Origin: Pholis gunnellus
Lineage: Eukaryota; Chordata; Actinopteri; Perciformes; Pholidae
Assembly (NCBI GenBank): GCA_910591455.2
Contig: OU342806.1
Location: 27,092,017 to 27,156,016 of the forward strand
Length of the DNA: 64,000 nt
Reading direction: 5' to 3'
In this document: positions 21,245-33,194 of the stretch, in pieces
How positions within the stretch are numbered: position 1 is the first letter of the stretch
Layout: every line of letters starts with the position of its first letter
Notes under the pieces: generated by a model
What the model was told of the DNA's origin: nothing
The model's database searches: none
What the model saw: only the letters and a program-made list of their open reading frames with translations
Position numbers and translations under genes: made by a program

Positions 21245-21267
21245 GGGGGGGGGGGGGGGGGGGGGGG
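21245..21267. repeat. Poly-G tract, 23 bases
   Basis: A pure G run, 100 bp from a (CT)n run at 21365-21406. Confidence 0.95.
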
Positions 21268-21361
21268 TCAGGCCGATCGTTGACGAACACATTTCCTGCT
21301 TTTTATTCTTTCCTCTGGAAACAGGAAGCGAGCAGTAAATGCCCTTTGATACCTGACTAGA

Positions 21362-21364
<3 letters not shown>

Positions 21365-21406
<42 letters not shown>
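21365..21406. repeat. (TC)n microsatellite, 21 units
   Basis: A pure dinucleotide run. Confidence 0.95.
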
Positions 21407-21410
<4 letters not shown>

Positions 21411-21859
21411 GGAAAAAAAACAACCTCCAATTAAGACAAATCTGTCCTCCCTGACACTTCCTCCCCCACCACCACCACCACCCTCACCCTCTCCCATCAT
21501 GCCTTTTCTGTTTCTGTTAAATCCTCAGCAGCTCCCGTCTCTCTGCAGTCTGCAGCCTCGGGGCCGGCCGGGCCGTTCCACAAAATAAATAAATAAACAC
21601 ACACAAAGAAAGAAATAAACAGAGAGAGCAGCGGTGAAAACCAGCAGCGTCTCTGCGGTTTTAATTTGGCATTGTCTTCCTCTGAGGCAACGAGATGAAA
21701 AAAAAGCGAGAAAAGAACCTAAAAACACACAAACACACACACACACACATATCAGCAGACCTCCCCCATCTTCGCTCCCACCTCCTCCTCCTCCTGCGCT
21801 GCAAACAAACAAGAGGAGCAATCGCATTCGGGCGCAAACGAGTGGAACCACATCAAACA

Positions 21860-22060
21860 CAGATGCTAATCCTTTCTGGATCCGCAGCGCGTCCTCCTTA
21901 CTATTAATAGTGCTGGAAGGAGGAAAGAACATTACGGCTCTAATTCACTTTATTGTGTCGACGCATCAGCGAGACGTCGGCGGCGAGGCCCCTCTCGCTA
22001 AATCAGAAACGACGTCAAACCCTGCCTGGTTTACTGATCTCCTATTTGTGAAGCGTGGCT
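21860..22060. promoter_or_regulatory. Candidate conserved non-coding element
   Basis: A microsatellite-free, balanced-composition island with clustered core motifs: GATGCTAATCC, CTTACTATTAATAG and GCTCTAATTCAC. The density of TAAT cores and the lack of repeat words are typical of developmental enhancers. Conservation was not testable. Confidence 0.3.
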
Positions 22061-22562
22061 TGTTCAACCCCTCCAGCCCCCTCCCGGAGGTGTTTTCCTT
22101 CTAGCTGAAGGTTTGAATAAGAAATAGTCAGCTGTCAATAGTCGGATAAACTGCAGCTACCATGATGATCGGTCTGGTTCAGCACAGCAATGGCCAAGGC
22201 AGGGTTGGCTCAAGGACTTGTGCCCCCCGACTACTCTCACACGGACACTTGAGGTCAGTACATGAAGCGTGCTTGAACATCAGATCGCAGTTAAATCCAC
22301 AGAGCCTGAGCGTATAAAGGAGGAGCGTCGTCGTGGCGACGGAGGAGCCGCGGGAGCGAACTTGCGGTTCGGCAGGGTGGATGCTGGGAAAGAGTCGGCT
22401 TCTATGATTGGATGTTGAGGAGCGAGCCGGTGGTGGTGAGGTGCGAATGAAATGCTTTGCTTCATTAAAATCAAAAGGAATCAACAACGTGAACAGCTGT
22501 TTGTTTATTTCTTCTTTTTCTCGCGGACACAGACTGTGCATCAACACTGACCAGATCAGCTG

Positions 22563-22566
<4 letters not shown>

Positions 22567-22607
<41 letters not shown>
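22567..22607. repeat. (CA)n microsatellite
   Basis: A pure run of about 20 units. Confidence 0.95.
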
Positions 22608-22609
<2 letters not shown>

Positions 22610-22704
22610 CTCAGATGCAGCCTCACAGAGCGTCCTGGTGGTGTTTAAGGTACCGGCCTGACCTGCAACAGTTCTCTCCCTAGTTTGAGTCCTACCAGGG
22701 AACT

Positions 22705-22800
22705 TAGCCGTGTTCCAAATCACATACTTTTTCTTTTGACTACGTGCACTTACAAAGTACGTACTGTTGCATTCAAATGGGACGTACTACTTCCTCATAG
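22705..22800. mobile_element. DNA-transposon-like repeat fragment
   Basis: 'gtgttccaaatcacatac' followed by 'gacgtactacttcctcata' recalls teleost non-autonomous elements whose ends read TCCCAAATCGCATACTAC. It is diverged and the far end is not seen. Confidence 0.4.
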
Positions 22801-22923
22801 CACCTTGAACTTTTGAACTTTCTGACTTGTAAAACATCCACGTCTTCACCACAACTAGGAAACTCTGATATATGCAAACTGCACTTACGTTACAGGGAAA
22901 TGATGCTAATCATGATCATAACA

Positions 22924-22969
22924 CAGATTCTTTTGCATTGACTGTAGCCAGTCAATGCAAAAGAATCTG
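22924..22969. other. Perfect 21 bp inverted repeat with a 4-base loop
   Basis: The left arm 22924-22944 (CAGATTCTTTTGCATTGACT plus G) is exactly complementary to the right arm 22949-22969, with loop TAGC. A second, competing inverted repeat GTAGCCA/TGGCTAC lies at 22944-22950 and 22972-22978. The strand of any transcript and the function are unknown. Confidence 0.95.
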
Positions 22970-23049
22970 AATGGCTACGTTCATCTTAAGGTGGAATTGT
23001 TCAATCCATTGTGATATTGTAATCAAGCTGAAGCAGTCTCAGGATGTGA

Positions 23050-23117
23050 AAATATATATATATACAGTATATATTATATATATTATAATTTATATATATG
23101 ATATATATACTGTATAT
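23050..23117. repeat. AT-rich palindrome
   Basis: TATATACAGTATATAT near the left end is answered by ATATATACTGTATATA at the right end around an AT-only centre, so the region could extrude as a cruciform. Confidence 0.85.
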
Positions 23118-23230
23118 AGAAAATGTAACCTGACTACATGTGTTTCTGGTTTAGTCGGAGAATCTGAGTTCTTAATGGTGCTTTACGGAGCTCTCATTAC
23201 TGAGGCATGCTGGGAATGAGAAGGACAGCA

Positions 23231-23423
23231 AGAGGAGAAGGAGGAGGAGGAGGAGGAGGAGGAGGAGGAGGAGGAGGAGAAGGAGGAGAGGAGGAGGGAG
23301 AGGAGGAGAGGAGGAGGAGGAGGAGGTGAGAGGAGGAGGAGGAGAGGAGGAGGAGGAGGAGGAGGAGGAGGAGGAGGAGGAGGAGGAGAGGAGGAGGAGG
23401 AGAGAGGAGAGGAGGAGGAGGCG
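23231..23423. repeat. (AGG)n microsatellite, imperfect, about 190 bp
   Basis: A GGA/AGG triplet array with GAGAGG interruptions. It reads as poly-Ser or poly-Pro-like frames on the minus strand; these are not proteins. Confidence 0.95.
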
Positions 23424-24657
23424 AGAGCAGAGGAAAGAAAAGATGCCTCGAAGTCTTCGCCGTCCTCGAGAGCTCTCTGTGATACTGTGTTAAGGCTGCG
23501 CGCACCACACACACACCACACACCGCTGCTGGGAGGAGAAGTCAAAGTGGAGTAGAATGGATACTATTTGAAATTGAAAGGAATAATGATTGCTGTGTGT
23601 GTGTGTGTGATTCACTACATCCCCTTTTCTTTTTCTTCCTACAAATCTGAATGAAGCCCGTCAATGTTTTCTCCAAATGAATTAAAATTCCTGTGTTGAG
23701 CAAGAGCTTCTAATAATATAATGATGAATGATAATTCAGAGGTACAGCGGGTCCTGGCGTTAAACCGTATCCATAGGAACAAACAGCATCAGGTCGGGTA
23801 CCGCAGCGCTCTCCAGATGATCTGGGAGCCAAGAGGTGAAACGTCAAGAGGTCACGGCAGAGAGCGCCGCTTTAGGACGCGAGGGGTCTCGATAAAGGAG
23901 GATGATGAGGAGGAGGAAGGAAAGAGGAAGAAGGGTTACAAGAAGAGAAAGGAGGAGAAGAGGCCAAGGGATGAAAAACCAGGGGATTGAAGATGAAGAA
24001 CAGAAACAGAATGATAAACTGTTTTTTTGTAAGACTTTTGTAATATGTAAAGTGTTATTGAGAAATAGAAGTGAAATGTTTACGATTTTCTTTCAGGAAA
24101 AGGAAACCAATTTGTTGTCAATTACAAATAGAACAAAATACAACTTTTCAAGGTGAAGATGACAACGAAATATGACCTAAACTGGCGTGGACTTTGATCT
24201 CAAGATCAACTCTAAAAGAAACACGAGAACGAAAAAAGATGAAGAGGAGAGTGACGAGGATGAAGAGGAGGAGGACATCTCAATTCCACTCACGTTTCCC
24301 CCGTTTGACAAGTTAAATAAAGTTGCATACAGATCACTGAAAAAAGGAGGAGGAGGAGGAACAAAGAGGAGCGGGAAGAGGAAGATGATGAGGAGGAGGA
24401 TGAAGAGTCGGGGTCCTACAGTGTGACTTCAATCCCATTTTGCAGCGGATGAAGAAAAAGAAAATCAATGGTAATGGCTTTGCGGCGGGCGAACCTTCAG
24501 TTGGAATTAGAGGCAGCAAACAGAAAATCAGAGACGACCCCCCCACCACCTTCCCACAATGCATTGTTTTCCTCACTCCATCCTTGCTAACCATCAGCTG
24601 ATCTGTGATATCACTTTTATACTTTGAGCTTGTTTTTTATTTTATTGTTTTTAAATA

Positions 24658-25130
24658 AAGGCAAGGAAATGAGGTAAGGATGGAGGAGAGGTGGTACGCA
24701 AAGGAGGGAGGAGATGAGTTAAGGAAAGAAGCAGAGAAGAAGAAGAAAAGAAAGGTAAAGAGAAAGTAAAGGAGGTTGAGAGGAGAGGAGAGGAGGTCAG
24801 GAAACGAGGTAAGGAAAATAGGTAAAGAGGGAGGAAGGTAGAGGACAGGGGAGGAGAAGAGTTAAGGAGGGAGGAGAGGAGGTAAGGAAAGAAGCAGAAA
24901 AGAAGAAGAAAAGAAAGGTAAAGAGAAAGTAAAGGAGGTCGAGAGGAGAGGAAACAAAGAAAGAAGGTAAGGAAAGGAGAGGAGAAAGGAAAGGAGGCAA
25001 GGAGAAATGGAGACAAGAGAGGAGAAGAGGATAAAGGAGAAGAGCAGAGTTTAAGAGAAAGAGGAGATAGAGAGGAAACAAGAAAGGAAGGTAAGAAAAG
25101 GAAAGGAGTTGAGGAGAGGATGTTTTGAGT
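24658..25130. repeat. Polypurine tract containing a 163 bp tandem duplication
   Basis: The purine-rich sequence from 24721 (AAGGAAAGAAGCAGAGAAGA...) reappears at 24884 almost unchanged for about 75 bp, including GGTAAAGAGAAAGTAAAGG, a spacing of 163 bp. A weaker third echo occurs near 25080. Confidence 0.85.
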
Positions 25131-25188
25131 AGAAACAGATGAGGGAGCCGGTGGGGGGAGTTTGAATCAGAGCCAGGAAAGAACAATA

Positions 25189-25191
<3 letters not shown>

Positions 25192-25275
<84 letters not shown>
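25192..25275. repeat. (CA)n microsatellite, about 42 units
   Basis: One of the longest runs in the window. Confidence 0.97.
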
Positions 25276-25279
<4 letters not shown>

Positions 25280-25703
25280 TGCACCGAACATGAATACAAT
25301 AAATATTTCCTGCAGGCGGAAGTTTTTGCTGCATTCAGATTCACTTTTACGATAAAAGTCACATCTAAATTATAATATATTATCATATATAACCAGCAGG
25401 ATCTTCATTGAGAGGCTGCAGATGAAGATGAGCTTTAATCTAACATGGATGTTTGATACTGCACTTGATCCCGTACAAATAAAACATATCAAAATAAATG
25501 ATCAAGAAACAAACGACTTTCATTATTGGAACCTTCTTTCCTGCACAGCATTAAAAAAAAATAAACATGCTAAAATAGAATTTTTTATAGAGTAGAATGA
25601 ATCATTTATTGTCAGTGGATAAAAACAACAACTGGAATATTTATGAGTGTCAGTGTTACTACGAGCGGACTGCACACCGCTACACACAGCGTTACCACGG
25701 CAA

Positions 25704-25766
25704 CACACACACACACACACACACACACCTATCATCTGTTGCACACATTCCCTGCAACAAGATCCC

Positions 25767-25831
<65 letters not shown>
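25704..25831. repeat. CA run and TG run facing each other
   Basis: A CA run at 25704-25729 and a TG run at 25769-25831 are separated by 40 bp; they are complementary and can pair as a long hairpin. Confidence 0.95.
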
Positions 25832-25832
<1 letters not shown>

Positions 25833-25839
25833 TGATGAC

Positions 25840-26680
25840 ATCATGGCTGACATGGCTTAACCCCTTCTGAGGTGGAGAGAACTCAACGACCTGAGAGAGA
25901 CGAGAGTCCTGAGTGTCTTTAAGTCGTCGAGTGTGTTCGTTAAAATGACCCTCTAGCAGGGTGGCGCCGGGGGGTTGGGGGTGGAGCTTATGTCTCAGGT
26001 CACATTCGGGCTTACCTGGACATGGGACCATGTAAGTGTTGAGACACATGGACAGACATTTTGTAAATACCATGAGATAGACTCCGACGTTTGACTTTAT
26101 TGAGTTATATGGGCGCCACTAACGGTCCCGCGGTAGCCATCACGTTGAATAGCGTTCAGCGTCCATAAATCCGGTGTTTCAGCTCAACCAGTGACCATGT
26201 TTACTGGTGACTCTCATGCCCGATTCGTCCGTGGCTGCCTGTAGTTGCTCGTAGCGACTATATGAACTGAAACACCTGTTGCTCTGAAGCGGTCGAGGTC
26301 CTGTCTGAATTGTGTAGAGCTTGATTGATTGTGACGAACATTTAGATAACGCTAAACGTTTACATGGTAACTCATGTGATTCAGCGACCTTTGACACCGT
26401 GTCACAGGTTTGTCCACATCGGATTCTTTAATTCAGAGATTTTAAGAGGCCTATTATGATTATTTCTTATAAACTTTAAAAAGAAAAAGTAAAACTCACT
26501 TTTATCTCATGTCTTTTTCTCAACTGATTATTGATATATCTACTTTAATAATTTTATCTTGCTTATTTCTTGATATTAATTACTTTTATCCTGTTTGTTT
26601 TCTAAAGATCAAAATATGATATTAATATTATCATATCATTTTGAATAGGCCGGAGCGTTTTAAATCATCGATTGGAGCTT
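25840..26680. other. Unique intron sequence without recognised features
   Basis: No exon, RNA gene or repeat that I can support; 26400-26640 is AT-rich. Confidence 0.5.
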
Positions 26681-28284
26681 TTTAACGCAGGAGCACAAAC
26701 ATGTACGACAGGGAGGGGAAAAGTCCTGTCTGTTGGGGTGAGGGGTGGACGGGGTGTGAGGAGTGTCGGGGGGAGGCGGGGGGAGGGAGGCTAAATGCTG
26801 CGAGGGTTTTGGGGCCTCTCCTCTGGGAACAGAACATTCCTGCCTTATCCTCTTTTACCTTCTGATTCACTGGAACAGAGAAGCCAGTAGACATGATGAG
26901 ATTAACTCCCCCCCACCCTCACCCTCCTCCCTCTCTCTCTCTCTCTCTGTCACTGTATTCTGGACAGTCTCTCGCTCCTCTCTTCTGTGCATTCGTAACG
27001 AAACAAGACAATTCGCTGTAAGCTGCACGACTGAAAACACACACAATCAGAGGTGGAAACCATTTGTACTTACAGCGTACACATCTATATTATGCTACAT
27101 ACCATATTTATATTAGTTCAGAAACAGTCATACTCACCACTTTCTCTTCTCCAACAGAAATAACCGTTTCCACTCACCAACTATGTTCAATCGCTTCGAC
27201 TTTGCCGTTTTATTCCGATCGCCGTTAAGCCAAACAACACTTCCTGCTCAGATGTTTCACATTAAAAGCCTTCCAGTAAATGAAAGGGCAAATATCTCCT
27301 TTTAACTGTTTTAATGTGAAATACTGTGAAATGTGAAATAAGTGTTGAATTTAACACATTCATTTAACATAAAACTATAACTATTTGTGTTAAATGAAAG
27401 TACTGTAACTACTTCCGTTTCATACTGTACATTTCTACTCCAATGTGATAGTGAGAGGTCCGTCTCTTTAAAGGTCAAAGGTCGCTGGTTTCCTCCCTGC
27501 TGACTGAGGAGATTGCCTCACAGTCGAGAGTTTCAACAGTGGAGCACAGTTTCATCATCAGGTCAGAGGTCAGGAATAAAATAAAAAGAGATTTCTAATA
27601 ATAATAAGTTATAAGTTGATGACGGACAGTTGAGTGCAGCTGTGATTACTCACATGCTCTCACCTTAATGCTGTTTCATCTTTCAAGTACCTCAAGTAAA
27701 GAGGAGCTAAAGTTGTATTCTTCTTCAGAAGTGTGAGAACGATATTTGTGGCAAAGTTTCATTAGATCAGATTCAACTTTTGCAACTATTGCAAGAAAAT
27801 GCAGTTTAACATTTAACCAGCCCAAAGTGACTAAATTACATTTTTTTAAATGTAATACTGAAACCAAAGAGTACATCGAGTCTTCATGTGAGAGAAAGCT
27901 ACTGAAATACTTTAACGTCCTCCATCTTTAATGGTTATCAATTCAACATTTAAATAAATCCGAGCGGTTTTACTACATTTAAATGAGGAGGCTATAGTCT
28001 GGCTGTATTCACTGACTGACCCTCCTCCTCCTCCTCCTCTTTCCACATTTGAACGGGCGACAACATGAGCGGCGGTGAAAAGGTGAAGTAAGGTAAATGC
28101 CTCTACAGCGAGGTCTCTCATTGGCCGAGCCTCTCTGGACCCACTGGAGGACATCGGGGTCATCTCCGCATTCCCGATAGAAGATCTCGTCTCCTTCTGT
28201 TATTTTTATTTTTTTGTGTGTGTGCTTTCAGACTCCCTCCCTCCTCTCCTCTCCTCCCCCCGTCCTCTGATTCTTGTCAGATGA

Positions 28285-28530
28285 TCTGTTAGCCTCCCCT
28301 GTTGCTCCTGTTGTTCCTGCTGCTGTCTTCGTCCTCGGCGCTAATACGCCGCGGCGCGCCGCTAATGACCCGCAAAAACACAATAACAAACGCCTGCTTC
28401 TCATATGCATATTTAATGGAGACAGCTGAACAAATTACATATTTATGGATTATAAGATCAGGAGGGGGAAGGAGAAGGGGGGGCCCGATGCCATTAGCGA
28501 TGCAGACAGGTACGAGGGTCCCATCTGCAA
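28285..28530. promoter_or_regulatory. Strong candidate enhancer / conserved non-coding element
   Basis: The island contains GGCGCTAATACGCC and CCGCTAATGACC around a GCGGCGCGCC core, then TCATATGCATATTTAATGG (overlapping POU octamer-like and homeodomain cores, 28401-28419), an E-box CAGCTG (28423-28428), and CAAATTACATATTTATGG. Simple repeats are absent between 28285 and 28450. This dense, ordered set of developmental motifs within an nfia intron is what a deeply conserved enhancer looks like; conservation itself is untested. Confidence 0.45.
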
Positions 28531-29339
28531 CGGCATCTGTACAGCAGGAGGGGCCCCGGGGCCCGGCGGGGCGGGGAGGCGCCTGTTACCACCAGTACTA
28601 GAGTACTTCATTGTTAACAGGACGAACTACACAACAAGTACAAAAGCTGACTTCCTTGAGCATTCAGAATGGAGCTACAGGCCTGCGCTGCTCACCACAG
28701 CGCCACACTAAATCCTTTGTTTCTGCACCATTTCACTGAGAGGAACAAGTTTCTAATTGCAAATGTCTACCAATGAAAGGTTTGGTACGTTTGAAACACA
28801 GTAAGGCCTGTGTTATGCCTGGACGTTGGGGTGAAACCAAACTGGGTTACAACACCAGCCGTAAAGAGTCTGAGCTTACAGACTTCTGGACTCAAAGGAT
28901 GCATTCCTGGGAAGTCTGCAAGCATGCAGGACTGTGGAAATCCTCAACTCGTCAAGGCCACAAGGGGCGTGCGCTACTTCCTGTGGACCTATGGAGAGTC
29001 CCCTTGAGGGCGCTAAATTCGCCTGAATGATTGGTAGTAATGTAGATCAAGTCAAGGAAAGGAACAAACATGGGTTCACCTCCAATTGGAGGATTCTCAG
29101 TTGGATATAAAGGAAGCACAGCCTCCACATAAAATAAAAATACTCTCGGAAACAGGAATTTGTGCTCACATCGCACTTTATTCTTTGGTGGACCAGCGCC
29201 CTCACAGACTTGACATGAGGACGGGAAAGATGGAGTCCATGGGTGTGTCTGTTCCTCAGACAGCAGTCCGGTGACAAGAGAGACGTGCAGAGAGACGGGG
29301 TGTTCAGTATTCAGAGTGGATTACTGCCTGCGTCTCCCT

Positions 29340-29510
29340 GAGCTGCCGGCCCAATAAAACATTCACACTCAACTCCCCCCTCCTCGTTTTTTATATTAAT
29401 TAAGATTTCAATTAAAGAGCCGGGGCCCCGAGACTTAACCCTTGTAAATTAGCGAGTAAAAGCCGACGTCATGGGGGATCATTAAAGTGCTGTGAATCAG
29501 TCAGGACCTC
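29340..29510. promoter_or_regulatory. Candidate conserved non-coding element
   Basis: The island holds TATATTAATTAAGATTTCAA, TTCAATTAAAG, TGTAAATTAGCGAG, a CRE-like GACGTCATG (29465-29473) and GGATCATTAAAG in 110 bp, with no microsatellite. Confidence 0.4.
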
Positions 29511-29824
29511 TGGTTGGCCCAGACGGACCCGCTCCTCCCACATAGATGGGAACTGTGCGTTTTGTCATTTTGATGTGATTTTCTGAGTTTGAGATCAGAT
29601 CACTCCACGCCTGGAAGAGGCAGTTATGCATCTCCTGTAACTCGATTTATTTAAAAAATAAATACCTTCCTGTATCTGCTTTACAAGCAAACATGTCTGT
29701 GGTCACACTACGAGTGACAGAAGCAGCAAAAAGGCCCAGCGTGGCCGGCTACATTATCAGTGTTCCTCAAAACCTCGTTGACGTAGTTATGTGTTGCTCC
29801 CAGTGTGAACACAGCAGAAGTAAA

Positions 29825-29930
29825 CTTACTCAAGTAGTAAACCTACAATTGAGTATTTCCATTTGATGCGACTATGCTCTTGCAGGAAAATATTGTACTT
29901 TTTACAAGTTACTTTTCAGATTAAACGTAT
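29825..29930 (+). repeat. Copy of the 'ACTCAAGTA...GAGTATTTCCATTTGATG' teleost repeat
   Basis: 'attgagtatttccatttga' followed by 'ggaaaatattgtactttt' matches the recalled core of a very common teleost repeat (GAGTATTTCCATTTTATGC...AATATTGTACTTTTTACTC). It is diverged, and a further fragment may lie at 30095-30160. Confidence 0.55.
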
Positions 29931-30589
29931 AAAATACAATATACTTTTGTCAATCAAAACACTAAATAAGATATTAAGCAGTAAATTAGACCCCCCACCC
30001 TCCTCCACCAGCCTACATATAAAAGGATCACTATTAGCATTTCACATACAAATATAAACTCTGAGAGGAGCCATGTGTCATAATTACAACTATTACTATG
30101 TGATACTTTATGCTGAAGATTACTTTTACTCAAGTGACATTGTTGAATGCCGCTGCATGTTTCTAGCATCAGTTTCTCAAGTGAAACCACAAACTTGTGT
30201 CATCATGTAACCGGGGCTTACCCCGATCAACTTACTCAAACAAAGAAGTTTCTACCGTACGTTTGCAAAGGAAAGTTTCCCCACACTTAAACTTTAGTAA
30301 AGGATCTGAATGCTTCTTGCTGGATTACTCCCTACAGCATTAATGCAGCAATCCTTCGTGGTCTGAGTCCTTCACCTCTATCGGATGTGATGGAGGTGAC
30401 CCAGCGGCCCCCCGTCCTGTCTGACCTCTGTGTTCTCCCTGTTAATAACCGAGGTTATCGCCACCGTCATCTTGTCAATTTTCAAGAGTAAACGAGCAGA
30501 AAAAAGAGACTTTCAACGCTTTGTGAACAGGAACATCTGCTCTGCCTTGTAAAGTACTTAGGGCAGCGAGGAGGGAGGGGCAGCGGGTG

Positions 30590-30640
30590 GTGGTGGAGAG
30601 GGAGGGGGAGGGGGAGGGGAGGGGAGGGGGAGGGCAGTGG
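30590..30640. repeat. (GGGGA)n-like G-rich repeat
   Basis: GGGAGGGGGAGGGG words in tandem with potential for G-quadruplex on the plus strand; similar words follow at 30760-30800. Confidence 0.8.
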
Positions 30641-30809
30641 ACGGAGAGTGACTCGTTTTGGAGCGCTAACAACCTTAGCAGGGATAAGGTGGCTGATCCT
30701 CCAATGCTAGGCTCATTATTGTTGGAGGGGATTTGGAGCTGCTTTTTCCTGTCTGGTTGTGGAGGGGGTGGGGGGTGAAGAGGAGGGGGGAGGGTTTTGG
30801 AGGGTTAGG

Positions 30810-31750
30810 GTCTGAGAATGTTTCCGTCTTACAACAAAGTTTCTCAAACTGAAGCCAGAGGTAGAAGCTGGGACAGAGCGAGTCACTTAGAGTGTTTTCT
30901 GACTATTTATATACAAAAGCATCAGCTATATGCATGTAATATATTAAATACAGGTATAAAGACAAACGCCTTCATGCAAGGATACAAAGAGAGAAGCTTA
31001 TTTTATATTCTGGGACATTTTCAGCTATTTTTTCAACTGTCACATCAGCTGCAGCAGAAGATAGAGATAATAAACTCCCATATCTCTCTGGTTTACACCG
31101 TCCCGACACTAGAAAACGCACATCGTCTCATTGATTTTACGTGACTCAATTTAAACTAAGAAAAACTACAAAAAGTCAATTGCAGGAGGTTCCCATAAAC
31201 CCAACTCAAGGTCCACTTACTAGCTTTTTGTGATTGTTTTGAAATTATTTTACAATATTTAATTTTCAATTTGATGTCTAAATGTCCTCGTGGTAGACCT
31301 CTGTCATTATCAATAAATAATACAATGTGTCAAATGATTATTATTTGATCTTAGTGTATACTCTATGGTAGATAGCAGTCATGGCTCAGTTTTACTGTGA
31401 AATACAAACTATAAGTTCTTGATTTATTCATTCTTGTCTTTCGAGTATCTCTATAACAATAAGTACAACAAATTCCACATAATTTGTATATTTTTCCCAC
31501 GTTTTGATGGAAATCCCAGTCTGTTAAATACTTGTATTTCAGGGAACATGTTTGATCACAGTCATTTGTCTGTGACTTTAATTATGCGTCGTTGTTTGAA
31601 TGTTAGCAGTTTCTAAACGTTAGACAGCTGGAGTGAAGCACAGAAGCATCTGCTGCAGCGAGATCTTCGGCCATAAAGTGAGCGCTACACTTTTTTAAAT
31701 ATCAGCACAAAATGCAGCCGACAGAAGCGAGTTTTCACGACACAGCCTAA
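30810..31750. other. AT-rich unique intron sequence without recognised features
   Basis: No exon or repeat that I can support. Open frames at 30818-31144 and 31419-31616 have no family signature. Confidence 0.5.
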
Positions 31751-31764
31751 CTCTAAAAAATGGG

Positions 31765-32050
31765 CAAAGAAGTGTATCGTCTGTGAAACGGCTACGCCCT
31801 TAATTATGCATAACTTTAAGCCTTAATGTAATTTAAACAGGAGTCATGAACGGGCTATAGAGACCAACACGTTTTTTGTTGTTGCAGGCTGTAAACATGT
31901 TTATTTCTGCTGTAACGTTGGGCATTTTAACACCGGGGTCTGTGGGGACTAACTCGCTTTTGGAGCCATTAGAGGAACTGCAGTTTTTGGCACTTAAGCA
32001 TTGGCTTCATTTGCAGCACCAGAGGTTGCTGCTTGGTTTGGAGGCAACAG
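31765..32050 (+). mobile_element. Teleost interspersed repeat, middle and tail part
   Basis: 'cttaattatgcataacttta', 'gttgcaggctgtaaacatgt', 'tttctgctgtaacgttggg' and 'ttggcacttaagcattggc' match, in order, a non-autonomous element family that I recall clearly from teleost introns. The head part of what I believe is the same family lies at 47575-47850 in the same orientation. Confidence 0.6.
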
Positions 32051-32574
32051 GTGGACAAATCACAGGCCTGAAAGCTTCACCAGCAGGAGGAAGAGAAAGT
32101 GTGAAGAGGAGGAAACCACAGCTGGTGTTTCGACACGTGGCGACTGCATGTTGTGTGTCTCTTTCCCAAACACAGAAGTCTGTGTAGGTTTTGGGTGGTG
32201 GGCCTCTAACTGAAACCATACCAGCCTCCGCCGCCATCCCTCAGTAGTCACAACATCTGAGATGCTGAACATGCTGCTTCTGGTTTGTGTTGTGTTTGTA
32301 CTGGACGTCCTCACAGGTCCAGAAATATGGGACGTGGCCCCATGGAAAACCAAACCTACACCCATATTGAATAGATCACTTCTTTTTTTTTTAAATAGTG
32401 GGAGACCTGATCCAAAAGAGAACCGAGGACAGTTGATCTTTGAGTCTAAAACAGACCTGATGATAATTAGACCTGGTCCAAAATGTGGCGAGGTCCGCCA
32501 CAAATCCACAGCTGCTCCTGTGATCAGATCAGCTGTGGCATCAGGACTGTTATTTCCATTATTGATTCATCTTT

Positions 32575-32890
32575 GGTTAAATTTTGAGGCAATTGATTCA
32601 TCTTTTAGTCTATAAACCATCATGAAATAGTGACAATAATGAATTTTCTCATACATGTGCTAGGACACGTCTTCTAATTACTTGTTATGTCCAACCAACA
32701 GTCCAAAACACAAAACATATTCAGTTTACTGTTAATACGAGAAAAACAAGAAAAGACAGAAAACACCCCTCAGATTGGACACTAGAACTAGAGAATAGTT
32801 GGTGTTTTTCTCTGCGAAATGACAGGAAATGATTATCAGAATTGATAATGTAAAATGATTTCACAATTAAGTGAGTAATTGATTGAGCTC
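32575..32890 (+). mobile_element. Copy 2 of the 'CCAACAGTCC...ATTCAGTTTACT' teleost repeat
   Basis: 'ttttagtctataaaccat', 'tccaaccaacagtccaaaac' and 'atattcagtttactgttaa' align in order with the recalled family consensus and with 52381-52640 (which has 'gatcaacagttcaaagccca' and 'atattcaatttacaaag'). The copy is diverged and non-coding. Confidence 0.65.
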
Positions 32891-33083
32891 AGCATTACAG
32901 CAACAGAACAGTACCCGACCTGATTAAATAGAATTCAATTTTGGGGTTTGGGATTTTTGAACTGGACCCATCGAGGTCGAGTTTGTGCTGTTCGCAGAAC
33001 AGACGAAAGAAGAGCGGAGCGTTGTGGTATCGGCCGCAGGGTCAGCGTAAAAAAACGTAGTGAAGCGTTTACCACGAGAAGGC

Positions 33084-33138
33084 GTGGAGGAGGAGGAGGA
33101 GGAGGAGGAGGAGGAGGAGGAGGAGGAGGAGGAGGAGG
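33084..33138. repeat. (GGA)n microsatellite, about 18 units
   Basis: A clean triplet run; the minus-strand reading is a poly-Pro artefact. Confidence 0.95.
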
Positions 33139-33194
33139 TGGTGATGTAGCTGAGTATATGTGCAGGACACGTACAGCCTCGGCACAGTAAAATT

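Noticed and set aside
22924..22969. microRNA precursor at the 21 bp hairpin
   Set aside because: The stem is too short (21 bp with a 4-base loop) and perfectly paired; canonical precursors have about 30 bp stems with mismatches and larger loops.
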